From: Thalassotalea euphylliae
GTDB taxonomy: Bacteria > Pseudomonadota > Gammaproteobacteria > Enterobacterales > Alteromonadaceae
Assembly (NCBI RefSeq): GCF_003390335.1
Contig: NZ_QUOU01000001.1
Coordinates: forward strand, 3,038,001 to 3,102,000
Length of the DNA stretch: 64,000 nucleotides
Reading direction: 5' to 3'
The notes under the pieces: model-generated
The model's database searches: none
What the model was told of the DNA's origin: nothing
Seen by the model: only the letters and a program-made list of their open reading frames with translations
Shown here: positions 46,538 through 55,530 of the stretch, piece after piece
Position numbering within the stretch: the stretch's first letter is position 1
Layout: each line of letters opens with the position of its first letter
Position numbers and translations under genes: made by a program

Positions 46538-46586
46538 CTAACACTTTGGCACTGGCGTTAACCAGTCACACCAAGAAAAACTATCG

Positions 46587-46619
46587 AAAGGCATTTACTT
46601 ATCGTAAATGCCTTTTTTT
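46587..46619 (+). terminator. Terminator after csiV-DUF1244
   Basis: AAGGCATTTAC/GTAAATGCCTT stem (11 bp), loop TTATC, followed by seven T. Confidence 0.92.
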
Positions 46620-46645
46620 ATAGCGCTTATCAAATAGCCAGATTT

Positions 46646-46924
46646 ATACCAATTGAATTAATTAATTGATCAATTCAGAGCGTTGTCAGCGGTGGGAGAA
46701 TAAGCCAAATTTATGCTGATATAGTTATTCTACATCCAATAAATTTGGCGCAATTATCGCAGCGCTGACACGCTCCCAAAGGGCGAGTTTAAAAGGCTCA
46801 TATGCGGCGTTATTGATTTTGCTTTCCATGCAAAAAAGGGGAACGACCATTCTCTGCAATCAATGCCTTGCCTCTAAGCCTTTTAATTCTCGCTGAATGA
46901 TTAAGTAGTTATTTCAATTGGTAT
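46646..46924. mobile_element. MITE-like palindromic repeat element
   Basis: About 280 bp without an ORF, bounded by ATACCAATTGAA (46646) and TTCAATTGGTAT (ends 46924). The inverted termini can be aligned imperfectly over ~32 bp to CTGAAT. Inside are two further long hairpins: GAGCGTTGTCAGCG (46678) with CGCTGACACGCTC (ends 46775), and GCGAGTTTAAAAGGCT (46783) with AGCCTTTTAATTCTCGC (ends 46893). The whole element could fold as a three-way structure. This is typical of non-autonomous miniature transposable elements. Only one copy is in the window; copy number elsewhere is unknown. Confidence 0.7.
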
Positions 46925-46944
46925 TATAGCGACAGGCACTTCAT

Positions 46945-47469
46945 TTATACGATTGTGCTCATATGATTATAGATGTGCATTACATGCGCCTGTTCATACT
47001 CGGCTTTGCTTAGTTTCCCATAAGCAAAATGCTCAGCGAGCGCCCCTGGGTAGTGTTTAAAGATGTGCAATGCCGTCTCTATTCGCTGGTAGGCTTGGTT
47101 TAAGTCGGCATCTTTTAATAACAAACCGGCCCCGGGAATAGGTTCACTTAAATTGTGTACCATCTCCCCCCGTTGACTAAACACAGAGAATGCCAAGCGA
47201 CCAACCGACTGCTTAAAAAGCGCAGATTTATGCGCTGGGTAGCCGTGCATTGAGAGCTCAATACTCTGCGCGCAGTGATTAAGAATTTGTGGCCAACTCC
47301 AAGTCCCCGTCACTTTGATATGACTTTCCTTTAGCACAGCAATTTGTTGCAATGCTGCATCAATGGTTAATTGAGACTTATCCACCTTAGTCGCAAGTAA
47401 AGCGTAACTGCCAATTCCCATACTTGCGGCGCCAGCGACAGCGCCCACTAAAAACTGTCGTCTATTCAT
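46945..47469 (-). CDS. DUF1569-domain protein with Tat signal
   Basis: 174-residue protein beginning MNRRQFLVGAVAGAASMGIG, a twin-arginine export signal (RRQFL). The mature part fits DUF1569, a DinB-like four-helix fold with scattered His (LNHCAQSIE, HGYPAHK, HVMHIYNHM) that may bind metal. Probably periplasmic or membrane-anchored; function unknown. 34 bp after the M20 amidohydrolase gene on the same strand, so likely co-transcribed. Confidence 0.82.
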   Translation of the reverse strand: MNRRQFLVGAVAGAASMGIGSYALLATKVDKSQLTIDAALQQIAVLKESHIKVTGTWSWPQILNHCAQSIELSMHGYPAHKSALFKQSVGRLAFSVFSQRGEMVHNLSEPIPGAGLLLKDADLNQAYQRIETALHIFKHYPGALAEHFAYGKLSKAEYEQAHVMHIYNHMSTIV

Positions 47470-47503
47470 CTACATTCACTCATTGTCGGTATCAAATGCT
47501 TCG

Positions 47504-48862
47504 CTAATTTGCTTTCGCCAGTAACATTAGAGCGGCACTGGTCATGCCTTTGATACCGGTTTTAATGGTCGGCTCAGGGTCGGGGGCAAACTTGGGCGAA
47601 TGCAGTGATGGCAGGCTAGTAGCTTGTTGCTTTGCCTGTTGATATTTAGCCGTGTTAACTGCCCCTAACCACAACAATGCACTTGGTATTTTATCTGCGG
47701 TGCGGCCGTAACGAGAAAAGTCTTCACCGGCCATCACTGGCGGTACTTCAATAATTTGTTCATCACCGATGGCTGACTTTAACTGGGTTACCACACCTTG
47801 GGTGTATTCTGGCTGATTGTATACGGCTGGCGTGTATTCGTTTTTCACTTTAACCACAGGCAGCAAGTCGTCGCTAAGCCCAGCAGTCATGGCAACGCCT
47901 TCGCTAATTTCTTTGATGCGTTTAAGCAAATAATCACGTGAACTATCAGAGTATGAGCGCACGGTTAGCTGCAAGTCTACGGCGTTACCAATAATATTGT
48001 GTTTGGTGCCGCCGTGAATCGAGCCTACGGTGATCACTGACGATTCAAGCGGCGAAATTTCGCGGCTGACAATGGTTTGTAGCTGCATAATAATACCTGC
48101 GGCGATCACCACAGGATCTTTGGTTTTATGCGGATATGCGCCATGCCCACCTTGACCTTTTACGCGAATATCGACCGAATCAACATTCGCCATGGCATAA
48201 CCTTTCACATAACCAATAGTGCCTGCGGGCAAGTCAGCTGAAACATGCATGGTCAAGTTGTAGTCTGGTGTCGGAAACTTGGTAAATAAGCCATCACTTA
48301 GCATGGCTTTGGCGCCATAACCAATTTCCTCGGCAGGTTGTAGCACCAACATCAAACGCCCTTGCCATGTTGCTTTGTTCGCAGCCATTTGCCTTGCTGT
48401 GCCAAGCACCACCGTCATGTGTATATCGTGACCACATGCGTGCATCACAGATACTGTGTTACCTGCATCATCAAGGGTTTTAACTTGGCTGGCGTATGGT
48501 AGTGACGTTTGCTCCGCAACGGGTAAGGCATCCATATCTGCTCTTAACATGAGCGTTGGGCCATCGCCATTCTCTAATATCGCAACCAGACCAGTGCCAC
48601 CAAGACCACGCGTTACTGTATAGCCAATTTTCTCAAGTTCTTCTGCAAGTCGCTGGCTGGTTTTGTGTTCTTTTTTGGAGAGTTCAGGGTATTGATGAAG
48701 ATGTCGATACAAGGCATTCATGTAGTCGTAATCTTCCACAATTTGGTTGGATAAATCAGCTGTAATGTCATTGGCAAACACAGCACTCGCAACACAAGCG
48801 CTAGCCAAAACAAAACATGTCGTAGCGCTTGATAAAAATTTGAATTTCATGGCACTAACCAT
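47504..48862 (-). CDS. M20-family metallo-amidohydrolase, exported
   Basis: 452-residue peptidase M20D-type amidohydrolase (family includes hippurate, IAA-amino-acid and N-acyl-amino-acid hydrolases). N-terminal signal peptide (FKFLSSATTCFVLASACVASAVFA). Metal ligands in MRADMDALPV, MHACGHDIHMTVVLG and QPAEEIGYG; dimerisation domain near GQGGHGAYPHKTKDP; late ligand in PPVMAGEDFSRYG. Periplasmic release of amino acids from acylated forms is likely. ATG at 48862; MKFKF four codons later is an alternative start. Confidence 0.92.
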   Translation of the reverse strand: MVSAMKFKFLSSATTCFVLASACVASAVFANDITADLSNQIVEDYDYMNALYRHLHQYPELSKKEHKTSQRLAEELEKIGYTVTRGLGGTGLVAILENGDGPTLMLRADMDALPVAEQTSLPYASQVKTLDDAGNTVSVMHACGHDIHMTVVLGTARQMAANKATWQGRLMLVLQPAEEIGYGAKAMLSDGLFTKFPTPDYNLTMHVSADLPAGTIGYVKGYAMANVDSVDIRVKGQGGHGAYPHKTKDPVVIAAGIIMQLQTIVSREISPLESSVITVGSIHGGTKHNIIGNAVDLQLTVRSYSDSSRDYLLKRIKEISEGVAMTAGLSDDLLPVVKVKNEYTPAVYNQPEYTQGVVTQLKSAIGDEQIIEVPPVMAGEDFSRYGRTADKIPSALLWLGAVNTAKYQQAKQQATSLPSLHSPKFAPDPEPTIKTGIKGMTSAALMLLAKAN

Positions 48863-48967
48863 TGGAGGTAAATTGACCTCAAATAGTAAAAATTTAATTC
48901 ATAACATTCAAGCGAGATGCTAATACGAGCATGGATAATAGCGGCAACAGCGCTAAATAGGCGAAGC

Positions 48968-48998
48968 AGGCAAAGTCGGTTTTTACGACTTTGCCTTG
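48968..48998 (-). terminator. Hairpin downstream of lepB
   Basis: AGGCAAAGTCG/CGACTTTGCCT, 11-bp perfect stem with loop GTTTTTA, between the lepB stop and the M20 start. The U-rich side is on the plus strand, so minus-strand termination would be weak. Confidence 0.4.
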
Positions 48999-49039
48999 TT
49001 TATGGCGATGGAATGAAAAGCTGGCTTAAACGTACCAAC

Positions 49040-49744
49040 TTAGCTTTGCGTTGAGTCGAGGGCTTTAAATAACCTGTCTAACCTTGGTAGATAGTAGTTA
49101 TCGTAATTGAGTGAGAAAGCAACGTGCTGGCTTTTGCCGACAATTTCTTCACGCGGCACAAAACCAATAAAGCGCGAATCGGCACTATTATCGCGATTAT
49201 CACCAAGCACTAAATAGTGATCTTTGGGCACAGTCACCGTATTAAAACTGTCGAAAGGTTGCTTATGTTGACTAGTACGCACCACATACTTCTTGTTGTT
49301 TGGCTCGCTAGGTGAAGCGACTTGTTCGATATAATCGTTTACGCCCACAACGTTCTCTGGACTCTCAACACGCTGATAGCTAGACGCGTGACCATTGATA
49401 AACACAAGATTGTCTTGCATTGCTACGGTATCACCGGGCAAACCAATAACACGTTTTACCAAGCGTTCGTCTGCCGCTTTGGAATCAAAAATGACAATGT
49501 CGCCATAAGCAGGCTCGCCTGTTTTCATCAGTGAAATATGGGTAAATGGTACGCGCAGATCGTAAGCCATTTTGTTAATAAAAATGCGATCACCTTCGAC
49601 GATTGTTGGCTTCATTGAGCCTGTAGGTACATCATTCCAATCTGCTACAGCACTGCGAAACACGCACATTAGCGCAATAAATACCACAAATGCGCGATTT
49701 TCTTTTAACCATACCTTGAAGAAGTTACCAAGTTTACGAGTCAT
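49040..49744 (-). CDS. lepB: Signal peptidase I
   Basis: Membrane serine/lysine peptidase that removes signal peptides. 234 residues, shorter than E. coli LepB (324). One N-terminal membrane helix (FVVFIALMCVFRSAVA). Catalytic Ser43 in PTGSMKPTI and Lys97 in ADERLVKRVIGLPGDTV; the C-terminal box GDNRDNSADSRFIGFVPREEI is intact. It stands alone rather than in the usual lepA-lepB-rnc operon, so it may be an additional signal peptidase. Confidence 0.93.
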   Translation of the reverse strand: MTRKLGNFFKVWLKENRAFVVFIALMCVFRSAVADWNDVPTGSMKPTIVEGDRIFINKMAYDLRVPFTHISLMKTGEPAYGDIVIFDSKAADERLVKRVIGLPGDTVAMQDNLVFINGHASSYQRVESPENVVGVNDYIEQVASPSEPNNKKYVVRTSQHKQPFDSFNTVTVPKDHYLVLGDNRDNSADSRFIGFVPREEIVGKSQHVAFSLNYDNYYLPRLDRLFKALDSTQS

Positions 49745-50034
49745 TATTTGTCCTTTTTATCACTGCGTTTTTATAAGTAGCTTTTTGTATCGCAGGTTGC
49801 CGCTAGAAACGGGGTTAAGCTCGCTATCAATGCAATCAAGGAGTCACTCAAAAGCCAAGCGAGCAGCCCTGCAACACTTAGCTTAGGACTCAAGCCGCTG
49901 ATAGAAGTTCAGCGAATTCATATTTTGTAACACTTGGTGGTGAAATTGTTCGCTAAATGAATAAATTAGATATGCACATTTCAATCGATACGCTCAGGTC
50001 ATTACCATTAGACAGTTACACAGGGTAATTCGCT

Positions 50035-50727
50035 TTAGCGAAACAAGGCAACTTCTTGCTCAGTTAAATAACGCCACTCACCTAGCATCAAGTCATCATC
50101 CAAGACAATGTCGCCAATGCTCTCTCGGTGAAGGGCTTCGACATGATTACCAACGGCGGCAAACATGCGCTTAACCTGGTGGTATTTGCCTTCGACTATG
50201 GTGAGCAAGACTTCTCGTTCATCAATCACTTCAAGTTTGGCTGGCAGAGTGAGCTGATTTTCACCGCGTAACTGAATACCTGCTGCAAATTTTTCCGCAA
50301 CCTCATCGGTAACTGGCTCAGCTAGCCAAACGCGATAGGTTTTTTCACACTGTTTCTTTGGCGAGATAATATTGTGAGACCATTTGCCATCGTCGGTGAT
50401 TAGCACTAAGCCCGTGGTATCGGCATCTAAACGGCCAGCAATATGCAGTTCAAACGCGCGATCAATTTCGAGAAAATGCAGCAACGATGGGTGAACTTCA
50501 TCTACGTTTGAACAAATCGTATCTTGCGGCTTATTCATCATAATATAACGCTGACCAATCAGGTTTAGCTGTTCACCTTCAATCGTCACCTCAGCGCCAT
50601 CGACAACTTTAAAGACGCCATTTTTTATCACTTCACCATCAACCCGCACTTCGCCACCTTTTAGCAGCTTCTTCGCTTCATTACGGGTTAATTCCGTGCT
50701 TTTACAGATATATTTATCAATTCTCAT
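50035..50727 (-). CDS. rsuA: 16S rRNA pseudouridine(516) synthase
   Basis: Modifies U516 of 16S rRNA. 230 residues from the ATG at 50727 (E. coli 231); a GTG two codons upstream is possible. N-terminal S4 domain (RIDKYICKSTELTRNEAKKLLKGGEVRVDGE), catalytic Asp in AGRLDADTTGLVLITDDG, second signature EGKYHQVKRMFAAVGNHVEALHRESIG. Divergent from the small membrane-protein/HTH operon. Confidence 0.95.
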   Translation of the reverse strand: MRIDKYICKSTELTRNEAKKLLKGGEVRVDGEVIKNGVFKVVDGAEVTIEGEQLNLIGQRYIMMNKPQDTICSNVDEVHPSLLHFLEIDRAFELHIAGRLDADTTGLVLITDDGKWSHNIISPKKQCEKTYRVWLAEPVTDEVAEKFAAGIQLRGENQLTLPAKLEVIDEREVLLTIVEGKYHQVKRMFAAVGNHVEALHRESIGDIVLDDDLMLGEWRYLTEQEVALFR

Positions 50728-50864
50728 GGACACAATCTTTGTTTACCAGTCTAGCAATAGGCGTAGTATACGTGACAAGATTTACCGACACCATGTTAAA
50801 AATATTTGACACACATCAGTTCTGTACCTAAATTAAGAGTGTCTAATATTTTTTACATTGGGAA

Positions 50865-51329
50865 ATGGATATGCCATTTAAAATGAAAGTTTCGCTACTC
50901 GCAATTATCACAAATTTATTGATCCTCGGCTTTTACTTGCTCGGCACTAATAACTTAGCGACTGACCAAGCAGTAGAAGAAGCAGAAATCATTAACCTAG
51001 TTATTCAAAACTTGATCACCTGTGGTGTTATTTTTGCTGTGTTAATGATTATTGTTGCGGCCATCAACCATAAAGATGCATTGCAAGGTGATGATGAACG
51101 CGACAGGCTTATTGGCTTATATGGGGATCAAGCGGGTTATTTTGGATTAACGCTGATTATGGCATTGCTGCTAATTTGGTGGTGGGGAGGCTCACTGTCG
51201 ACTAAACCATTCGCGATTGCTTCAGTTACCGACTCAGTTAATTTTATACATTTTCTATTTATTGGTTTTCTGATCAGCGATTGTGCCAAAAGTATTCGAC
51301 AAATTTGGCTATATCACAGAGGCTGTTAG
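50865..51329 (+). CDS. Four-helix membrane protein paired with an HTH regulator
   Basis: 154-residue inner-membrane protein with four predicted helices: LLAIITNLLILGFYLLG, LITCGVIFAVLMIIVAA, YFGLTLIMALLLIWWWG and the FIHFLFIGFLI region. Between helices 2 and 3 a polar loop reads HKDALQGDDERDRLIGLYGD. No family assigned with confidence. Seven bp before a small HTH gene: such membrane-protein/HTH pairs recur in bacteria and often form self-regulating units. ATG at 50865 or 50871. Confidence 0.7.
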   Translation: MDMPFKMKVSLLAIITNLLILGFYLLGTNNLATDQAVEEAEIINLVIQNLITCGVIFAVLMIIVAAINHKDALQGDDERDRLIGLYGDQAGYFGLTLIMALLLIWWWGGSLSTKPFAIASVTDSVNFIHFLFIGFLISDCAKSIRQIWLYHRGC

Positions 51330-51335
51330 GCAATC

Positions 51336-51560
51336 ATGGTAAAATCAATCACCAACGACATTCGCCGACTTAGGTTTAACGCCAGCGAGATGACCCAGCA
51401 AGCGCTAGCCGATGCCGTTGGTGTTTCTCGACAAACCATAGTAGCGATTGAAAAAAACAAGTATTCACCTTCGCTGGAAGTCGCCTTTAAAATTGCCGAT
51501 GTATTCGGGGTAAATATCAGTGATGTCTTTCAATACCTGCCCGCAAGTAGCAGCGGCTAA
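51336..51560 (+). CDS. XRE-family helix-turn-helix regulator (YgzD-like)
   Basis: 74-residue DNA-binding protein, almost only an HTH: MTQQALADAVGVSRQTIVAIEKNKYSPSLEVAFKIADVFGVNISDVF. The R-Q-T-I-V-A-I-E-K-N-K-Y-S-P-S-L motif is typical of the YgzD/immR-like subgroup. Cotranscribed with the preceding membrane protein and immediately followed (5 bp) by the uracil-DNA glycosylase-family gene. Probably regulates its own operon. Confidence 0.9.
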   Translation: MVKSITNDIRRLRFNASEMTQQALADAVGVSRQTIVAIEKNKYSPSLEVAFKIADVFGVNISDVFQYLPASSSG

Positions 51561-51565
51561 ATCAG

Positions 51566-52207
51566 ATGAGTAACGAGCTTAACTGCGATCAATTGCTTAG
51601 CAATATTCGCGGCTGTAGCTTATGCCAGCAGCAACTGCCACTTGCGGCAAAACCTATCTTGCAAGCAAGCCAGTACAGTCGAATATTAATTGCCGGACAA
51701 GCACCGGGGCAAGTGACTCATGACAAAGGCCGACCTTTTGATGATAAAAGTGGTGAGCGATTGCGCTTATGGTTAGGCGTAGATAATCAGCAGTTTTATA
51801 ACGATGCACTATTTGCCATCGTGCCTATGGGCTTTTGTTATCCGGGCAAAGGAAAGTCTGGTGACTTACCACCAATTCCACTGTGTGCTAAAACCTGGCG
51901 GACAAAGCTGCTAAGTGAGATGAAAGGGATTGAGTTAACCATTTTAGTCGGTAAATATGCGCTCGACTGGCATTTAGCCAAACTAAAGCCGTTAATAGGC
52001 GATGAACTTTCTCAACAACTTGCCAGCGCCAAAAATCTTACCGAGCTGGTTAAGCACTATGACTTGCTATTGGCACATCACCTTATTGCTTTGCCGCACC
52101 CTAGCCCGCGCAATAATATCTGGCTAAAGAAAAACCCGTGGTTTGAGCAAGAGGTACTGCCTAAGCTTAAACAACGGGTTCAATTAGCTATAGAAGTTTC
52201 AATCTGA
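51566..52207 (+). CDS. Uracil-DNA glycosylase-family protein, 3' end altered by an IS
   Basis: 213-residue member of the UDG superfamily. Motif A appears as GQAPGQVTHDKGRPFDDKSG and motif C as LPHPSPRNNIW; N-terminal CSLCQQQL resembles the Cys-containing group. The last codons (IEVSI, TGA) belong to an IS481-type element inserted after AATTAGC. Without it the frame would end QLALSN TAA (53404-53406), so only about four residues differ and both motifs survive. It probably removes uracil or other damaged bases; activity of this subgroup is not well defined. Confidence 0.88.
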   Translation: MSNELNCDQLLSNIRGCSLCQQQLPLAAKPILQASQYSRILIAGQAPGQVTHDKGRPFDDKSGERLRLWLGVDNQQFYNDALFAIVPMGFCYPGKGKSGDLPPIPLCAKTWRTKLLSEMKGIELTILVGKYALDWHLAKLKPLIGDELSQQLASAKNLTELVKHYDLLLAHHLIALPHPSPRNNIWLKKNPWFEQEVLPKLKQRVQLAIEVSI

Positions 52208-53386
52208 TCTGACATTTCACTTTCAAAAGAGAGAGTTACCAGTTTAGTTTAAGGGTGTCTAATCCAAACTAAACAAAGAGGTAACTCTCATGATTCATAC
52301 TAACAACCCTGTCATTAAACACAAAGTCGGTTTACTCAACTTAGCCGAAGAATTAGGTAACATTACGCAAGCTTGCAAAGTGATGGGTGTATCTCGCGAT
52401 ACGTTTTATCGCTATCAACAAGCAAATGAAGAAGGTGGCGTTGAAGCTTTACTCAATCAAAACCGTCGAGTACCTAATGTTAAAAACCGAGTCGATGAAG
52501 CGATTGAATTGGCTGTTATTGATTACGCGGTCGAATATCCTGCCCATGGGCAAACCAGAGCGAGTAATGAATTACGCAAGCAAGGCATCTTCGTCTCTCC
52601 CAGTGGTGTTCGTTCCGTCTGGCTGCGTCATGGCTTAGCCAACTTCAAAGGTCGCTTAAAAGCCCTAGAAGACAAGGTGTCGAAAGAAAACATTATACTC
52701 ACCGAAAGCCAAGTTCAGGCACTTGAGCGCAAGAAGCTAGACGATGAGGCTTGCGGTGAAATAGAGACCGCGCATCCCGGTTATCTAGGATCACAGGACA
52801 CGTTTTACGTGGGGAATCTTAAAGGTGTTGGCCGTGTCTACCAGCAGACGTTTGTTGATACCTATTCGAAGGTTGCTTTCGCTAAACTTTATACAATGAA
52901 AACACCGATTACAGCGGCTGATACGCTCAATGATAAGGTGTTGCCATTCTTCGAGTCTCATGACCTTCCTATGCTACGTATTCTTACTGACCGTGGCACG
53001 GAATACTGTGGAAAAATCGAGAATCACGATTACCAAATGTATTTGGCAATTAACGATATCGATCACACAAAAACGAAGGTCAAATCACCGCAAACTAACG
53101 GTATCTGTGAACGTTTCCACAAAACGATATTACAGGAATTCTATCAAGTAACATTCCGTAAACGCTTGTATATGAGCTTAGATGAGCTTCAAAAAGATCT
53201 GGACGAATGGCTCGAATACTACAACAATGAACGAACCCATCAGGGTAAAATCTGCTGTGGCAGAACGCCAATGGAAACGCTCATTGATGGTAAATCGGTT
53301 TGGACTGAAAAGAATTTAAGTTCAAACTAACCTGACGGACACCCGTTCTAAACTGGTAATCGTTAGATCAGGTCTGAACTTCTACA
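52189..53386 (+). mobile_element. IS481-family insertion sequence, complete with 7-bp target duplication
   Basis: 1198-bp element carrying one transposase. The ends match as imperfect inverted repeats: TATAGAAGTTTCAATCTGATCT at the left and, read inward on the other strand, TGTAGAAGTTCAGACCTGATCT at the right. A second inverted block further in reads TTACCAGTTTAG and GGGTGTC. AATTAGC directly flanks both sides (52182-52188 and 53387-53393), a target-site duplication. It sits inside the last codons of the UDG-family gene, with the transposase in the same direction. Confidence 0.88.
52290..53330 (+). CDS. IS481-family transposase
   Basis: 346-residue DDE transposase. N-terminal HTH region (NITQACKVMGVSRDTFYRYQQA), a second helix-rich DNA-binding part (HGQTRASNELRKQGIFVSPSGVRSVWLRHG), then an integrase-like (rve) domain. 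Catalytic acids are around YVGNLKG/TFVDTYSK, ILTDRGTEYCG and SPQTNGICERFHKTILQEFY. GAGGTAA before the ATG is a good ribosome-binding site. Full length, with no frameshift, so the element may still be active. Confidence 0.92.
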   Translation: MIHTNNPVIKHKVGLLNLAEELGNITQACKVMGVSRDTFYRYQQANEEGGVEALLNQNRRVPNVKNRVDEAIELAVIDYAVEYPAHGQTRASNELRKQGIFVSPSGVRSVWLRHGLANFKGRLKALEDKVSKENIILTESQVQALERKKLDDEACGEIETAHPGYLGSQDTFYVGNLKGVGRVYQQTFVDTYSKVAFAKLYTMKTPITAADTLNDKVLPFFESHDLPMLRILTDRGTEYCGKIENHDYQMYLAINDIDHTKTKVKSPQTNGICERFHKTILQEFYQVTFRKRLYMSLDELQKDLDEWLEYYNNERTHQGKICCGRTPMETLIDGKSVWTEKNLSSN

Positions 53387-53426
53387 AATTAGCACTCAGT
53401 AACTAAACTGCTTTAAGCGCGTGAAG

Positions 53427-53975
53427 TTAGATAAACAATACCACTAAGGTTACTGTGCCTGCTGCCAGCATCGCCATTGATTGCTTTTTCAATTGCGGTA
53501 ATTGTAGGCTGATCACGACTCCGCTGATCAGGCTAAATGTTAAACTGAGACCAAAAAGAATCCCCAAAACCCAAAACACTATCCCAGCATGGCCTTTGTG
53601 GATCATTAACATTTGACGCCAAAAATCATATTCTTCAATCAGTATCTGCGCGCTTTGCGTCTCCTTATTAAGCTTCAATCCGACGTGTTGCTTTTGACCA
53701 TACCAATTGTGGCCGCCACCGTGTTTAGAGTAGTCCTCTGGCAATGCAAAATGATCGTGTTTCGCCAATAACGGCGTGACAATGTTAGCCGCTTCATTCT
53801 CTGTTTCCGGCCATTCATTGAGGGTAATGTCATAGCGATATTCTTGTTTGACTTCGCCTTTTACGTCCAGCATATAAAGCACGCCTGAAACAATATAAAC
53901 CAAGGTTAATGGTAAAAAGAAACAGGAAAAGTAGGCGTGAAGTTTCATCCATAACAAGCGAATTTTTGATTTCAT
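53427..53975 (-). CDS. PepSY-associated TM-helix protein
   Basis: 182-residue inner-membrane protein: N-terminal helix (LHAYFSCFFLPLTLVYIVSGVLYM), a periplasmic region of about 100 residues, then two helices at the C-terminus (AGIVFWVLGILFGLSLTFSLISG and a last LAAGTVTLVVLFI). Such PepSY-TM proteins accompany TonB receptors and iron-uptake genes, where some reduce ferric siderophores. Last gene of a TonB receptor / response regulator / kinase set on the minus strand. Function inferred from context only. Confidence 0.8.
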   Translation of the reverse strand: MKSKIRLLWMKLHAYFSCFFLPLTLVYIVSGVLYMLDVKGEVKQEYRYDITLNEWPETENEAANIVTPLLAKHDHFALPEDYSKHGGGHNWYGQKQHVGLKLNKETQSAQILIEEYDFWRQMLMIHKGHAGIVFWVLGILFGLSLTFSLISGVVISLQLPQLKKQSMAMLAAGTVTLVVLFI

Positions 53976-54142
53976 AATGGGGTATTAGCTCTTTTAAGTT
54001 AGTGAAAATTTCAATTAGGTCGCCAAGCGCAGTGCTTAGCGGCAAAGATGTTAACTAAGTTGCAGATAATTTAAGGGGGTGTTGGTGATCTCGGGCGTTA
54101 CTTTGCGTTAAGGTTTGTATCAACTGTGAATGCCGCTAGCCT

Positions 54143-55468
54143 TTATGTGTTTAAGCTAATGGTCATGACTAAGCCGTGTGGTCTGTTGTTGCTGGCCGTT
54201 AGACTACCGCCAATAGCGCTGATTTGACGCTTTGCCAATGCCAGTCCCAAGCCATAGCCACCACTGTCTCGGTCTCTGGATTTATCCAAACGAACAAAGG
54301 GCTTAAAAATATCCGTTAACTGTGCTTCTGGCACACCGGGCCCTTGATCTTCAATTTCAATCAGTACTTTGCCCGGCTGCTGATAACAGCGAATACTAAT
54401 ACCTGCGGTAATCGGGGTATATTTCATTGCATTGCGGACAATATTCTCGATGGACTGCCCAAGTGCGCGGTGGTAGCTGTTTTTGACGATGCACTCATTA
54501 GGTAAATGCAACACCAAAGGATGGTTGGGAAATTCAAACCTTGCGTCTTCTGCGATGCTCTCAATCAGGGCAATAAGGTCAACATCTTCTTGGTTAAGCG
54601 TTGGCTTTTCGTTTTCAAGCCACGCCAAGGTTAACGTGTCTTCCACTAACCCTGTCATGTAGGTCACTTCGCGCTCGACTCTTTCCCGCAACTGCTCTGG
54701 CGGATATTCACTGTCGATCGTTAAACGCAGCCGCGTAATTGGCGTGCGCAACTCGTGAGAAATATCGGCGATAAGCTGGCGCTGATTGCGAAACAGCTCG
54801 TCAATACTGTCAGCCATATGATTAAAACTAACGGCCAACTCACCTATTTCGTCTCGCCGATTACTCGCCACCACTGAAGTTCTGGTGTCAAAGTTTCCCG
54901 CTCTAAATTTAGTGGTATCGGTGTGAAGTGCTTCAATCGGCTTAATGATATGACGATAAATCACATAGCTCAGCAGCGCCACTAACAGCAGTGGTAATAA
55001 CAAAGTGATAAACCAGTGAACCAGCTGCCAATATTGGCCGGGACGCATATCTTGCGGCAATAGAATCAGTAGGTGAAAATCTTCCACAGCCAGCGGTAAT
55101 CCCATCATTGGGTTATCTTTGTGTTCTAAATGAATAGGATAGCGAATTGGCCGCCCCAAGCTAATACGCTCGATGTATTGCCTAGAAATTTCTCCTTCAT
55201 CAAGCCATTCTGTTTTGGCTCTAACCACCGTTGCCCATGTATTGTGTTGCTGTTGAACGGTATCTATCCAAGCGGCTAACTGCTCTGGGTTGTCGGCAAT
55301 CAACTGGGACGCTTGTTTGGCAAGGTCTTTCAACACTTGTTGGTCTTCGGCAGCAATATAGCTCATTTGCCGCTCAACGCGTTCATTCAAGTACGCCAAA
55401 CCAGTGACCAATGCAACGCTGGTTAAGGCGATGCTCAGGTAAATTTTCCAAAAGAGTTTAAGTTTCAT
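54143..55468 (-). CDS. Sensor histidine kinase
   Basis: 441-residue membrane kinase. TM1 at about 7-25, periplasmic sensor about 30-145, TM2 about 147-172, then HAMP (YRHIIKPIEALHTDTTKFRAGN). The phospho-acceptor His is in ADISHELRTPITRLRL. The ATP domain has N box NIVRNAMKYTP, G1 DQGPGVP and G2 GYGLGLALAK. RstB/PfeS-like organisation. Sits 62 bp after its cognate response regulator. It probably senses iron- or siderophore-related conditions, judging by neighbours. Confidence 0.92.
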   Translation of the reverse strand: MKLKLFWKIYLSIALTSVALVTGLAYLNERVERQMSYIAAEDQQVLKDLAKQASQLIADNPEQLAAWIDTVQQQHNTWATVVRAKTEWLDEGEISRQYIERISLGRPIRYPIHLEHKDNPMMGLPLAVEDFHLLILLPQDMRPGQYWQLVHWFITLLLPLLLVALLSYVIYRHIIKPIEALHTDTTKFRAGNFDTRTSVVASNRRDEIGELAVSFNHMADSIDELFRNQRQLIADISHELRTPITRLRLTIDSEYPPEQLRERVEREVTYMTGLVEDTLTLAWLENEKPTLNQEDVDLIALIESIAEDARFEFPNHPLVLHLPNECIVKNSYHRALGQSIENIVRNAMKYTPITAGISIRCYQQPGKVLIEIEDQGPGVPEAQLTDIFKPFVRLDKSRDRDSGGYGLGLALAKRQISAIGGSLTASNNRPHGLVMTISLNT

Positions 55469-55530
55469 CGGGTCACTTTATCGTCAATTCGCATGTGTAG
55501 TTGGCTTGGGTAGTTTGCTTGAGTAATTCG

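Noticed and set aside
49572..49886. 104-codon plus-strand ORF over the lepB start
   Set aside because: Antisense to lepB for half its length, with no ribosome-binding site or recognised motif; the remaining 290-bp gap to rsuA shows nothing else.
51336..51560. Toxin-antitoxin pair (membrane protein with XRE regulator)
   Set aside because: The four-helix partner is too long and too hydrophobic for a typical toxin, and the regulator is of the YgzD type usually found with membrane proteins of unknown role.
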